Assembly: GCA_012516015.1 (NCBI GenBank)
Contig: JAAYXG010000535.1
Span: 1 to 5,935 of the forward strand
Direction: 5' to 3'
Source: Lysobacteraceae bacterium
GTDB taxonomy: Bacteria > Pseudomonadota > Gammaproteobacteria > Steroidobacterales > Steroidobacteraceae
DNA: 5,935 bases
This document shows positions 1-5,730 of this stretch, piece by piece (positions within the stretch are counted from its first letter, which is position 1; every line of letters begins with the position of its first letter). The position numbers and the translations under genes are program-made. The notes below the pieces were generated by a model. That model was not told the origin of the DNA. It did no database searches and saw only the letters and a program-made list of their open reading frames with translations.

Positions 1-315
1 GTGGTGATCTGGCTTGCGATTCGGCACGCGGTCGCGCTCTGGCGAGAGAAGCGGCAAGTCGAGATCAGCCATCGGGGCGATTCGTGTCAGGGGCTCGTCG
101 TAGCCATACAGCACCCTTTCATGCTCGACACATCCGTGCGCTTGTATTTCGATTTCGTGCCCGCCGGAATGGATAAGCCGCTCAGAGCATGTCACATCGC
201 TCGCTACTCGCCGGACCAGTTGCGGCGAGCGCTTCCCGTGACAGGCTCGACGGTGACCGTTCGCTATTTGCCCGAGCGCCCGCAGGAGGCGGTGATTCCC
301 CGCTTAATCTCGTGA
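1..315 (+). CDS. Small protein of unknown function, DUF3592-like C-terminal half; probably cut at the 5' edge
   Basis: The frame is open from the first base (GTG GTG) to a TGA at 313-315, giving at least 104 residues. The real start probably lies upstream of the window. The visible N-terminus is hydrophobic (VIWLAIRHAVALW) and then turns basic (REKR), which fits the end of a membrane helix leaving the bilayer. The rest looks like a small beta-rich domain ending in TVTVRYLPERPQEAVI. That ending recalls the 'G..V.V.Y.P.nP..a.i' pattern closing many DUF3592-type membrane-anchored proteins. This is a resemblance only; no catalytic motif is visible. It converges on ppsR, and its stop codon lies inside the left arm of the inverted repeat at 309-393. 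Coding status is fairly secure because the frame has normal composition and ends cleanly at the gene boundary. Function is unknown. Confidence 0.6.
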   Translation: MVIWLAIRHAVALWREKRQVEISHRGDSCQGLVVAIQHPFMLDTSVRLYFDFVPAGMDKPLRACHIARYSPDQLRRALPVTGSTVTVRYLPERPQEAVIPRLIS

Positions 316-393
316 TTCGTGATTCGTACTCGCGGATCGTCAGAATCGCGCTGGCCTCTCACGACCCGCGAATTACGAGTCACTAGTCACGAG
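309..393. repeat. Imperfect inverted repeat of degenerate heptads between convergent genes; possible bidirectional terminator
   Basis: The left arm reads as 7-bp units CTCGTGA (309-315), TTCGTGA (316-322), TTCGTAC (323-329), then TCGCGG. The right arm, read on the minus strand from 393, gives CTCGTGA, CTAGTGA, CTCGTAA, TTCGCGG. The arms are about 27 and 28 bp long, with a few mismatches, one indel and a loop of about 30 bp. The left arm contains the TGA stop of the first gene, and the right arm ends two bases before the stop of ppsR at 396-398. RNA from either strand could form a long hairpin at the end of each transcript. There is no T-run, so this is not a classical intrinsic terminator. 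Similar degenerate heptad arrays occur as dispersed intergenic repeats in some GC-rich gammaproteobacteria; that is recollection, not a search. Confidence 0.65.
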
Positions 394-395
394 CG

Positions 396-1220
396 TCACG
401 GACGCAGACGCCGCTCTACGCCCGTTCCATCGAGAATATGGCTCGCGATCTCCTCGATCGAGCGAGCCGTCGTGTCGATGAACGGGATATCGAAGCGGCG
501 GAACATCGCTTCTGCCGAGCGCACTTCATACTCCACCTGTCCCGGGGAGGCGTACTTCGTATTCGGCCGGCGCTCCGAGCGAATCTGTTGCAGTCGGTCC
601 GAGGCGATCGTGAGCCCGTACAGTTTGTGCTTGTTCTTCATCAGCGCGGGCGGTAGCTGTCCCGATTCGAATTCCTCATCCGCGAGTGGGAAGTTCGCCG
701 CGAACACGCCGTACTGAAGCGCCATGTACAAACACGTCGGCGTCTTCCCCGAGCGCGACACGCCGATCAGGATGAGATCGGCTCGTTCGTAGTCGCGTGT
801 AATCGCGCCGTCATCGTTCGCGAGCGCAAAGTTCGTGGCATCGATGCGCAGCGTGTAGGCGCCCAGATCGAGCATGCCGTGGGCCCTGCCCGGCGTGCGA
901 GAGGATTTGACGCCGAGCTCCCGTTCGAGCGGATCGAGGAACGCCGCGAAGAAATCGAGGAACAGGCCGTTTGCCTGCTTGACGATGTCGCGCGTCTCCT
1001 CTTGCACGAGGGTGCTGAAGATGATCGGCCGCAAGCCTTCCGCTTCGCCTGTCGAGTTGATTCGACGTACGGCTTCTTCCGCTTTTTCGACCGTCGAGAT
1101 GAAAGGGAGCGTGACCTGTCGGAAGGCGACGCCGTCGAACTGCGTCAGAAGACTGTGTCCCATCGTTTCGGCAGTCACGCCGGTTTGATCGGACACGAAG
1201 AAGATGGTTCGTCGCTGCAT
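396..1220 (-). CDS. ppsR: PEP synthase regulatory protein (bifunctional kinase / pyrophosphorylase, DUF299 family)
   Basis: This cytoplasmic protein of 274 residues (E. coli PpsR has 277) controls PEP synthase. In this family it inactivates PpsA by ADP-dependent phosphorylation of a threonine beside the catalytic histidine, and reactivates it by phosphate-dependent removal with release of pyrophosphate. The N-terminus has the family signature FFVSDQTGVTAETMGHSLL (7-25). The nucleotide-binding P-loop GVSRSGKTP is at 153-161 (Lys159, Thr160). It is followed by the conserved ANFPLADEE (175-183), KLYGLTI (199-205) and SPGQVEYEVRSAE (225-237). I chose the ATG at 1218-1220 because family similarity begins exactly there. 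The frame stays open upstream to 1871, but that part overlaps ppsA and resembles nothing. No good Shine-Dalgarno sequence precedes the ATG. Its target gene ppsA is divergent, 163 bp away, the same arrangement as in E. coli. Confidence 0.96.
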   Translation of the reverse strand: MQRRTIFFVSDQTGVTAETMGHSLLTQFDGVAFRQVTLPFISTVEKAEEAVRRINSTGEAEGLRPIIFSTLVQEETRDIVKQANGLFLDFFAAFLDPLERELGVKSSRTPGRAHGMLDLGAYTLRIDATNFALANDDGAITRDYERADLILIGVSRSGKTPTCLYMALQYGVFAANFPLADEEFESGQLPPALMKNKHKLYGLTIASDRLQQIRSERRPNTKYASPGQVEYEVRSAEAMFRRFDIPFIDTTARSIEEIASHILDGTGVERRLRP

Positions 1221-1383
1221 TGTCTTGCGTTGTCGTAAAAATTTCCGGCTTTCGTTTCGTGTAGGCAGTGGCAAGACGGTTGGTTTTGTGGAGAATATAT
1301 CCATGTGATTCCCGTGACGACCGGCGAATCGCGCATCAGTTCGCACCGAACTCCCTATCGAATCACCCATCACGAGCACGAGC
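1221..1383. promoter_or_regulatory. Divergent ppsR/ppsA control region
   Basis: These 163 bp lie between the two start codons and must hold both promoters or both leaders. The only AT-rich island, 1291-1300, carries overlapping -10-like hexamers: TATATC on the plus strand (1296-1301) and TATATT on the minus strand (1299-1294). I found no convincing -35 element for either, so exact promoters are not called. The ppsA side can fold: GTGATTC (1305-1311) pairs with GAATCAC (1360-1366), and inside it AGTTCG (1338-1343) pairs with CGAACT (1347-1352) around a 3-nt loop. Read on the minus strand, 1376-1356 is three degenerate heptads (CTCGTGA, TGGGTGA, TTCGATA), like those in the repeat at 309-393. 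The leader of ppsA therefore seems to contain a decayed relative of that element. Confidence 0.45.
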
Positions 1384-3750
1384 TTGACCACGTACATATT
1401 GCCTTTCGAAAAGGTAGGCCGAGAAGACGTCGATATTGTCGGAGGCAAGAACTCGTCGCTCGGCGAGATGATCAGCCACCTTTCGAAGCTCGGCATCTCC
1501 GTCCCGAACGGCTTTGCGACCACGGCAGACGCGTATCGAGACTTTCTCGAGCAGAATGGCTTGACGCAGCGCATTTCGCAGGCGCTCGCCGGCCTCGATG
1601 TCGACGATGTAGAGCGGCTGGCCGCCGTCGGCGCGGAGATTCGCGGTTGGATCCAGTCCGCCCCGTTTCCCGAGCGCTTGGAGCACGAAATCCTCGAAGC
1701 ATTCGATCGCATGTGCGACGGCCGCGACATTGCTGTCGCCGTGCGCTCGTCGGCGACCGCGGAGGATCTTCCGGAGGCGTCGTTCGCAGGGCAGCAAGAG
1801 ACATTCCTCAACGTGCGCGGACGCCAAGCTGTGCTCGATTGCGTCCGCGAGGTGTTCGCGTCCTTGTTCAACGACCGCGCGATTGCTTATCGCGTTCATC
1901 AGGGCTACTCGCACGACCAAGTCGCGCTGTCCGCCGGCGTTCAGCACATGGTGCGCTCGGATCTCGGTGCGAGCGGCGTGATGTTCACCCTCGACACGGA
2001 TTCCGGCTTTCGCGATGTGGTTTTCATTACATCGTCCTATGGCCTCGGTGAGCTCGTCGTGCAAGGGGCCGTCAATCCGGACGAGTTCTACGTATACAAG
2101 CCCGCGCTGCGCTCCGGGCACGCACCGATCCTCCGCCGATCGCTCGGCGCCAAGGCGACGAAGATGGTGTACGGCGACGGCAATAACGGCGTGCGGACGC
2201 GCACGATCGACGTGCCGCCCGAGGCGCGAACCCGGTTCTCGCTCACGGACGAGGACGTGATCGCACTCGCCAAACAAGCGCTCACGATCGAGGAGCATTA
2301 CGGCTGCCCCATGGATATCGAGTGGGGCAAGGACGGCGAGACGGGCAAGCTCTACATCCTGCAAGCGCGTCCCGAAACCGTGCAGAGCCGACGCGGCAGA
2401 ACGATTCAGCGCTTCGCCCTCAAGCAGCGATCGAAAGTGCTCACGCAAGGGCGCGCGATCGGGCAGCGCGTCGGCGCGGGCCGTGCGCGAGTCATCCGCG
2501 ACGTCAAGGAGATGACCCGCGTTCAGCCCGGCGACGTCCTCGTCGCGGACATGACGGATCCCGATTGGGAGCCGGTCATGAAGCGCGCGGCGGCGATCGT
2601 GACGAATCGCGGCGGTCGGACGTGCCACGCCGCGATCATCGCGCGCGAGCTCGGGATTCCCGCGGTCGTCGGTTGCGGCAACGCGGTCGAGGCGATCGGC
2701 GACGGCACCGAGATCACCGTGTCGTGCGCCGAGGGCGATACCGGCTTCGTCTACGAGGGTCGATTGCCCTTCGAGCAAACGAACATAGAGCTCGATTCGC
2801 TGCCGTCGATTCCGACGAAGATCATGATGAACGTCGGCAACCCGGATCGCGCGTTCGACTTCGCCGGCATTCCGAATCGCGGCGTCGGGCTTGCCCGCTT
2901 GGAGTTCATCATCAATCGCATGATCGGCGTGCACCCGCGCGCCCTGCTCGAGTACGAAAGCCTGCCGCGCGATCTGCAGCAGACGATTGCGCGGCAGATG
3001 GCGGGTTATCCCGATCCGGTGTCGTTCTATATCGAGAAGCTCTGCGAAGGTGTCGGGACGATCGCTGCCGCGTTCGCGCCCGAGCCCGTGATCGTGCGGT
3101 TGTCCGATTTCAAGTCGAACGAATACGCGAACATGATCGGCGGCGAGCGCTACGAGCCGCGCGAAGAGAATCCGATGCTCGGGTTCCGCGGCGCCTCGCG
3201 CTACATCGACGAGTCGTTTCGTCCGTGTTTCGAGCTCGAATGCCGCGCAATGAAGCGCGTGCGCGAAGAAATGGGTCTCGCGAACGTGAAGATCATGATC
3301 CCGTTCGTGCGCACGCTCAAGGAGGCGGAGCAGGTGATCGAGCTGCTCGCCGCGAACGGACTGAAGCGAGGCGAAAACGGGCTCGAGGTGATCATGATGT
3401 GCGAGCTGCCGTCGAATGCGCTGCTCGCGGAGCGCTTTCTCGACTACTTCGACGGCATGTCGATCGGCTCGAACGATCTGACCCAGCTCACGCTCGGTCT
3501 CGACCGCGACTCGGCGACGATCGCGAAGCTCTTCGACGAGCGCGACGATGCGGTCAAGATGCTGATCAAGATGGCGATCGATGCTTGCCGCAAGCGCGGC
3601 AAGTACATCGGCATCTGCGGCCAAGGGCCGTCCGATCATCCGGATCTTGCGCGCTGGCTCGTCTCTCAGGGCATCGAGAGCATGTCGCTCAATCCGGACA
3701 CGGTCGTCGAGACATGGATGTTCTTGGCGAAGGAGCAGCCGAACGCGTGA
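1384..3750 (+). CDS. ppsA: Phosphoenolpyruvate synthase (pyruvate, water dikinase)
   Basis: PpsA converts pyruvate, ATP and water to PEP, AMP and phosphate, the first step of gluconeogenesis from pyruvate or lactate. The product has 788 residues (E. coli 792) and all three domains. The ATP-grasp domain covers about 17-335, with [10 protein letters not shown] near the start, [19 protein letters not shown] from 120 and [11 protein letters not shown] at 323-333. The swivelling phosphohistidine domain covers about 380-460, with [14 protein letters not shown] at 410-423. Its His415 is the phosphorylated catalytic residue, and Thr413 is the PpsR target. The C-terminal PEP/pyruvate barrel starts near 478: GVGLARLEF 500-508, metal-ligand candidates Glu674 and Asp698, and the proposed acid/base Cys745 in [13 protein letters not shown]. 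The start is TTG. No ATG or GTG occurs in frame between it and an upstream TGA at 1315, and homology begins at once ([11 protein letters not shown]). The Shine-Dalgarno is weak. The gene is intact. Confidence 0.97.
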   Translation: MTTYILPFEKVGREDVDIVGGKNSSLGEMISHLSKLGISVPNGFATTADAYRDFLEQNGLTQRISQALAGLDVDDVERLAAVGAEIRGWIQSAPFPERLEHEILEAFDRMCDGRDIAVAVRSSATAEDLPEASFAGQQETFLNVRGRQAVLDCVREVFASLFNDRAIAYRVHQGYSHDQVALSAGVQHMVRSDLGASGVMFTLDTDSGFRDVVFITSSYGLGELVVQGAVNPDEFYVYKPALRSGHAPILRRSLGAKATKMVYGDGNNGVRTRTIDVPPEARTRFSLTDEDVIALAKQALTIEEHYGCPMDIEWGKDGETGKLYILQARPETVQSRRGRTIQRFALKQRSKVLTQGRAIGQRVGAGRARVIRDVKEMTRVQPGDVLVADMTDPDWEPVMKRAAAIVTNRGGRTCHAAIIARELGIPAVVGCGNAVEAIGDGTEITVSCAEGDTGFVYEGRLPFEQTNIELDSLPSIPTKIMMNVGNPDRAFDFAGIPNRGVGLARLEFIINRMIGVHPRALLEYESLPRDLQQTIARQMAGYPDPVSFYIEKLCEGVGTIAAAFAPEPVIVRLSDFKSNEYANMIGGERYEPREENPMLGFRGASRYIDESFRPCFELECRAMKRVREEMGLANVKIMIPFVRTLKEAEQVIELLAANGLKRGENGLEVIMMCELPSNALLAERFLDYFDGMSIGSNDLTQLTLGLDRDSATIAKLFDERDDAVKMLIKMAIDACRKRGKYIGICGQGPSDHPDLARWLVSQGIESMSLNPDTVVETWMFLAKEQPNA

Positions 3751-3755
3751 GCAGG

Positions 3756-3779
3756 GCAGAGGACCGAGCGGGCCTCTGC
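3756..3779 (+). terminator. Hairpin just after ppsA, no T-run; weak terminator or 3' end stabiliser
   Basis: GCAGAGG (3756-3762) pairs perfectly with CCTCTGC (3773-3779). After one A-G mismatch the stem continues with CC/GG around the loop GAGC. It begins five bases after the ppsA stop. The downstream bases (TCGACGG) lack a T-run, so rho-independent termination is doubtful. It may mark the 3' end of the ppsA message or limit read-through into the next gene. Confidence 0.4.
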
Positions 3780-3803
3780 TCGACGGCGCCTTTCCAGCGC
3801 AGG

Positions 3804-3809
3804 TATCCT
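3804..3809 (+). promoter_or_regulatory. Possible -10 element for the maleylacetoacetate isomerase gene
   Basis: TATCCT (GG immediately before it) matches the sigma-70 -10 consensus at four of six positions and lies 32 bp before the ATG at 3842, downstream of the hairpin that closes ppsA. No -35 element at proper spacing is recognisable. This is weak evidence; the gene could equally be transcribed by read-through from ppsA. Confidence 0.2.
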
Positions 3810-3841
3810 CTTACCCGCGCTCCAGGCCCGACGACCGATTC

Positions 3842-4486
3842 ATGCTCAAGCTCTACACTCTGTTTCGCAGCTCTGCCGCTTACCGCGTACGCATTGCGCT
3901 GAACCTCAAGAAGCTCCCGTACGAGTCCATTCCGAAGGCGCTCGCAAAGGGCGAGCATAGGACGCCCGAGTATCTCGCCGTGAACCCGCAAGGCTTGGTT
4001 CCGGCGATCGAAACGGATGACGGTCTCGTGCTCTCGCAGTCGCTCGCGATCATCGAATACTTGAACGAGCTCTATCCGCAGCCGCCGCTGTTGCCGAATT
4101 CCGCGCTCGAGCGTGCGCGCGTGCGCTCGATCGCGCTCGCTATCGCGTGCGATATCCATCCGCTGAACAATCTGCGTGTGCTGAACTATCTGCGAGATCG
4201 CCTCGGGCAGGACGAGGCGGACGTGAATGCGTGGTATCGGCACTGGATCGTCGAAGGTTTCACGGGGCTCGAGACGGAGCTGAGCCGTCATTCGACGGCA
4301 CGCCGCTTCTGTCATGCCGACGCGCTTTCGATCGCAGATGTTTGTCTCGTGCCGCAGGTATTCAATGCGCGCAGATTCAAAGTGGATCTCACGCCGTTCC
4401 CGACGATCGCCGCCATCTCGGCCCATCTCGAAGCGATGCCGGAGTTTGCGGCGGCCAGGCCCGAAGTGCAGCCGGACGCCGTCTGA
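3842..4486 (+). CDS. maiA: Zeta-class glutathione S-transferase, probable maleylacetoacetate isomerase
   Basis: The product has 214 residues, the normal length for this family. The family isomerises maleylacetoacetate to fumarylacetoacetate with glutathione as cofactor, in tyrosine/phenylalanine breakdown through homogentisate. Residues 1-80 form the thioredoxin-like domain: RSSAAYRVRIALNLK at 9-23 (catalytic serine Ser10 or Ser11), the cis-proline segment GLVPAIETDDG (Pro54), and the glutathione-binding pair Gln66-Ser67 in LSQSLAIIEYL. The helical domain has CDIHPLNNLRVL (103-114) and the late signature LSIADVCLVPQVFNARRF (162-179). The classical SSCS motif reads SSAA here, which I recall as common in bacterial members. 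The start is the ATG at 3842, where family similarity begins; the same frame is open upstream but lies inside ppsA. No clear Shine-Dalgarno precedes it. No neighbouring homogentisate gene is visible, so a more general glutathione transferase role remains possible. Confidence 0.88.
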   Translation: MLKLYTLFRSSAAYRVRIALNLKKLPYESIPKALAKGEHRTPEYLAVNPQGLVPAIETDDGLVLSQSLAIIEYLNELYPQPPLLPNSALERARVRSIALAIACDIHPLNNLRVLNYLRDRLGQDEADVNAWYRHWIVEGFTGLETELSRHSTARRFCHADALSIADVCLVPQVFNARRFKVDLTPFPTIAAISAHLEAMPEFAAARPEVQPDAV

Positions 4487-4500
4487 CGAGTCATCGTCAG
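4483..4500. terminator. Palindrome spanning both stop codons of a convergent gene pair
   Basis: CTGACGA (4483-4489) and TCGTCAG (4494-4500) form a perfect 7-bp stem around the loop GTCA. The TGA of the isomerase gene (4484-4486) sits in one arm and the TGA of the minus-strand gene (complement of 4497-4499) in the other. Only 10 bp separate the stops. There is no T-run, so a role in termination or in 3' end protection for both transcripts is an inference. Confidence 0.35.
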
Positions 4501-4868
4501 TCGACATCCTCGCGCAGCCACTTCACGGCCTCATCCTCATCGAAGAACAGCTTGACGAGGATGCCGCGATTGACGGCGACGTCTTCGACGTACTGCAGAA
4601 TCGTTCGATCCTTCTCCGCGCCGAGCAGTGCGGTGCGATGGTTTCCGCGTAGTCCGATGCTCGGCGCTTCTTCGACGTGCTGAATGGGCGTGACGTGCGA
4701 GTACGTAGGCGTGGCGTTGCGCACATCGATCAGGAACTTCCGATCGCCTTGCTCGGACGCTTTAGCAAGCTCGCGCATCATGTTCGTGGACGTCTGATAG
4801 CTGACCTGTCCCTGGTAGACGACGCGCACGAAACCTTGATCGGCAGAAACCCTGTACTCCGCATTCAT
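4497..4868 (-). CDS. SpoIIAA/STAS-like small protein of unknown role
   Basis: The product is a 123-residue soluble protein without signal peptide or membrane segment. The order of elements fits the small alpha/beta fold of SpoIIAA-like proteins: a strand (FVRVVYQGQVS, 13-23), a helix (TNMMRELAKASEQ, 28-40), a strand ending in a conserved-looking acidic turn (KFLIDVRN, 44-51), a later helix from about 85 and a closing strand and helix (ILVKLFFDEDEAVKWLRE, 103-120). The final 'F.DEDEA..WL' is typical of SpoIIAA-like/STAS family ends. The usual Asp-x-Ser phosphorylation motif of anti-anti-sigma factors is not evident, so a partner-switching role should not be assumed. The start is well supported: AGGAG lies seven bases before the ATG. 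The gene is convergent with the isomerase and divergent from the exported-protein gene at 5120. Family placement is by pattern only. Confidence 0.75.
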   Translation of the reverse strand: MNAEYRVSADQGFVRVVYQGQVSYQTSTNMMRELAKASEQGDRKFLIDVRNATPTYSHVTPIQHVEEAPSIGLRGNHRTALLGAEKDRTILQYVEDVAVNRGILVKLFFDEDEAVKWLREDVD

Positions 4869-4875
4869 ACTGGTG

Positions 4876-4880
4876 CTCCT
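4876..4880 (-). promoter_or_regulatory. Shine-Dalgarno site AGGAG for the SpoIIAA-like gene
   Basis: The minus strand reads AGGAG, then CACCAGT, then ATG, a spacing of seven bases. It is the best ribosome binding site in the window and fixes the start at 4868. Confidence 0.75.
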
Positions 4881-5119
4881 GCACGCGGCACCCCGATCGA
4901 CGTGCCGAGTCTAGTATCGCCGTCGAGCGCGGGCCAGCCGTAGAGATCGACTCGCTCGATCCATTTACGGAAGAATCGCCAGGGCGAGGGTAGGGCGTCC
5001 GCAGACAGAGTCGACAGTCTACCGTCCGTCGCCTACATACCTCCGTAGTCCGCGGCGGAACAACCTCGCGTCCGTGCGCGTCCCATCTCCATCAGGCCAC
5101 CATTCGGGACGGGAAAATC
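4881..5119. other. Divergent intergenic region between the SpoIIAA-like and exported-protein genes
   Basis: I see no convincing gene here on either strand. On the minus strand GATACT (complement of 4913-4918) is a possible -10 for the SpoIIAA-like gene, but no matching -35 is seen. GATCGA (about 4947) and TCGATC flank a 5-nt loop, a 6-bp dyad that could be an operator. GTAGGGCG (from 4990) and CGCCTAC (from 5030) are near-complementary and bracket the candidate -35 of the rightward promoter. GGGA at 5111-5114, five bases before the ATG at 5120, is a plausible ribosome binding site. Confidence 0.4.
5011..5039 (+). promoter_or_regulatory. Candidate sigma-70-type promoter for the exported protein gene
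   Basis: TCGACA (5011-5016) matches the -35 consensus at five of six positions. It is followed by exactly 17 bp and TACATA (5034-5039), which matches the -10 at only three of six. The leader would be about 75 nt. The poor -10 suggests a weak promoter, or one that depends on an activator or another sigma factor. Confidence 0.35.
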
Positions 5120-5542
5120 ATGACGCGGAATTTCACAGGCACGCTGATCACGGCGATGTCGTTAGCATTCGCAGGTGTCGCAATGGCGGAGAATCCGCCC
5201 GCGACGGACGATCAACAGACGGCGCAGGGCACGACGGATCAGCAAGCCACGTCGCCGAGCTCGGCCTCTAGCCCGCATCAGCGTGAGAGAACCCACGAAC
5301 AGGCGGCCGAAGCGAGCCCGACAGCCGATGCGACGAGCGATACGGATCCTTCCGCAAGCTCGACGAAACATCAGCGGGAGGCAACCGGCGTGCGGACGGC
5401 AAGGTCCAAAGCCGAGAAGGATCAATGGATGAAGGATTGTGTGGAGCAGGCGCAGGAACAGAGCTCCACGATGTCAATGGAGCAGGCGCAGAAATCGTGT
5501 GAGGAGCAGATGAGACAGACTGAGCGGACCGGCGGCGGCTGA
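5120..5542 (+). CDS. Exported low-complexity protein with a two-cysteine C-terminal segment, function unknown
   Basis: The product has 140 residues. Residues 1-23 form a Sec signal peptide: TRN start, hydrophobic core TLITAMSLAFAGV, and AMA before a likely cleavage ahead of Glu24. Mature residues 24-95 are low in complexity and probably disordered (Ala, Ser, Thr, Gln, Asp, Pro), with a repeated tag: SASSP-HQRE at 48-56 and SASSTKHQRE at 78-87. The C-terminal part (about 96-135) is charged and helical, with Cys107 and Cys127 in WMKDCVEQAQ and AQKSCEEQM. Nineteen residues lie between the cysteines, which fits a disulfide-closed helical pair in the periplasm. The ATG has GGGA five bases upstream. 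It appears to be transcribed alone. I recognise no characterised family; short periplasmic proteins with a similar C-terminal cysteine pair occur in proteobacteria, but this is recollection. Coding status is good, function unknown. Confidence 0.75.
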   Translation: MTRNFTGTLITAMSLAFAGVAMAENPPATDDQQTAQGTTDQQATSPSSASSPHQRERTHEQAAEASPTADATSDTDPSASSTKHQREATGVRTARSKAEKDQWMKDCVEQAQEQSSTMSMEQAQKSCEEQMRQTERTGGG

Positions 5543-5564
5543 GCGCGGCTGAGCGGGGCTGAAT
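5535..5564 (+). repeat. Tandem 10-bp repeat carrying a stop codon in each of the three frames
   Basis: GCGGCTGAGC occurs at 5535-5544 and 5545-5554, followed by a third degenerate copy, GGGGCTGAAT, at 5555-5564. Each copy contains TGA (5540, 5550, 5560). Because the period is 10, the three stops fall in three different frames. The first is the stop of the exported-protein gene. Confidence 0.7.
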
Positions 5565-5655
5565 CTAGAGAGCACTCGATCGAGGTAGCGAGGGGACGTA
5601 TTGAGCTGAAGTTGGTTGAAGGTTAGCTCCCTCCACGCTTTGCGATGCGGCAATG
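5565..5655 (+). other. Non-coding stretch before the terminator; long 3' UTR or small RNA body
   Basis: No credible reading frame is present. The stretch contains a perfect 10-bp palindrome CTCGATCGAG (5575-5584). It also contains a small hairpin in which GAGCT (5603-5607) pairs with AGCTC (5625-5629), continuing after a bulged G with AA/TT. The segment runs straight into the terminator at 5656. It may be the untranslated tail of the upstream message or a separate small RNA; no promoter is clear. Confidence 0.3.
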
Positions 5656-5699
5656 AAGGCGACGTTTCGCGCTCTTCCGAGCGCGGCGTCGCCTTTTTT
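5656..5699 (+). terminator. Strong rho-independent terminator
   Basis: AAGGCGACG (5656-5664) pairs with CGTCGCCTT (5687-5695). After a small internal loop (TTT against G), CGCGCTC (5668-5674) pairs with GAGCGCG (5679-5685) around the tetraloop TTCC. Six T residues follow the GC stem at 5694-5699. It acts in the plus direction and would end the transcript of the exported-protein gene, or a small RNA, about 115-155 bases after that gene's stop codon. Confidence 0.9.
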
Positions 5700-5730
5700 G
5701 TATCGAATACCTGCGTCAGAATAGCGGCTC

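Noticed and set aside
319..717. Plus-strand open frames starting in the heptad repeat and covering the end of ppsR
   Set aside because: They are antisense to conserved PpsR coding sequence and have Arg/Ser-rich composition typical of shadow frames.
1269..1284. Sigma-54-like sequence TGGCAAGACGGTTGGT upstream of ppsA
   Set aside because: It matches TGGCA and TTG at the right spacing but lacks the key C of the -12 GC and has a second mismatch. Without an activator site this is too weak to call.
1221..1871. Upstream extension of the ppsR reading frame to a start at 1871
   Set aside because: The extension would overlap the ppsA start by almost 500 bp and shows no resemblance to PpsR; family similarity starts at the ATG at 1220.
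1363..3639. 758-codon open frame on the minus strand opposite ppsA
   Set aside because: It is fully antisense to a clear, full-length ppsA, and its product is a low-information mix rich in Arg, Ala, His, Asp and Leu, as expected from the complement of GC-biased codons. No family motif is visible.
2322..3902. 526-codon open frame on the plus strand overlapping ppsA in another frame
   Set aside because: The product is extremely rich in Arg and Ala, typical of an out-of-frame reading of a GC-rich gene, and it crosses the ppsA end into the isomerase gene.
4677..4943. 88-codon plus-strand open frame over the start of the SpoIIAA-like gene
   Set aside because: It is antisense to a gene with a good ribosome binding site and credible fold, and has no supporting motif of its own.
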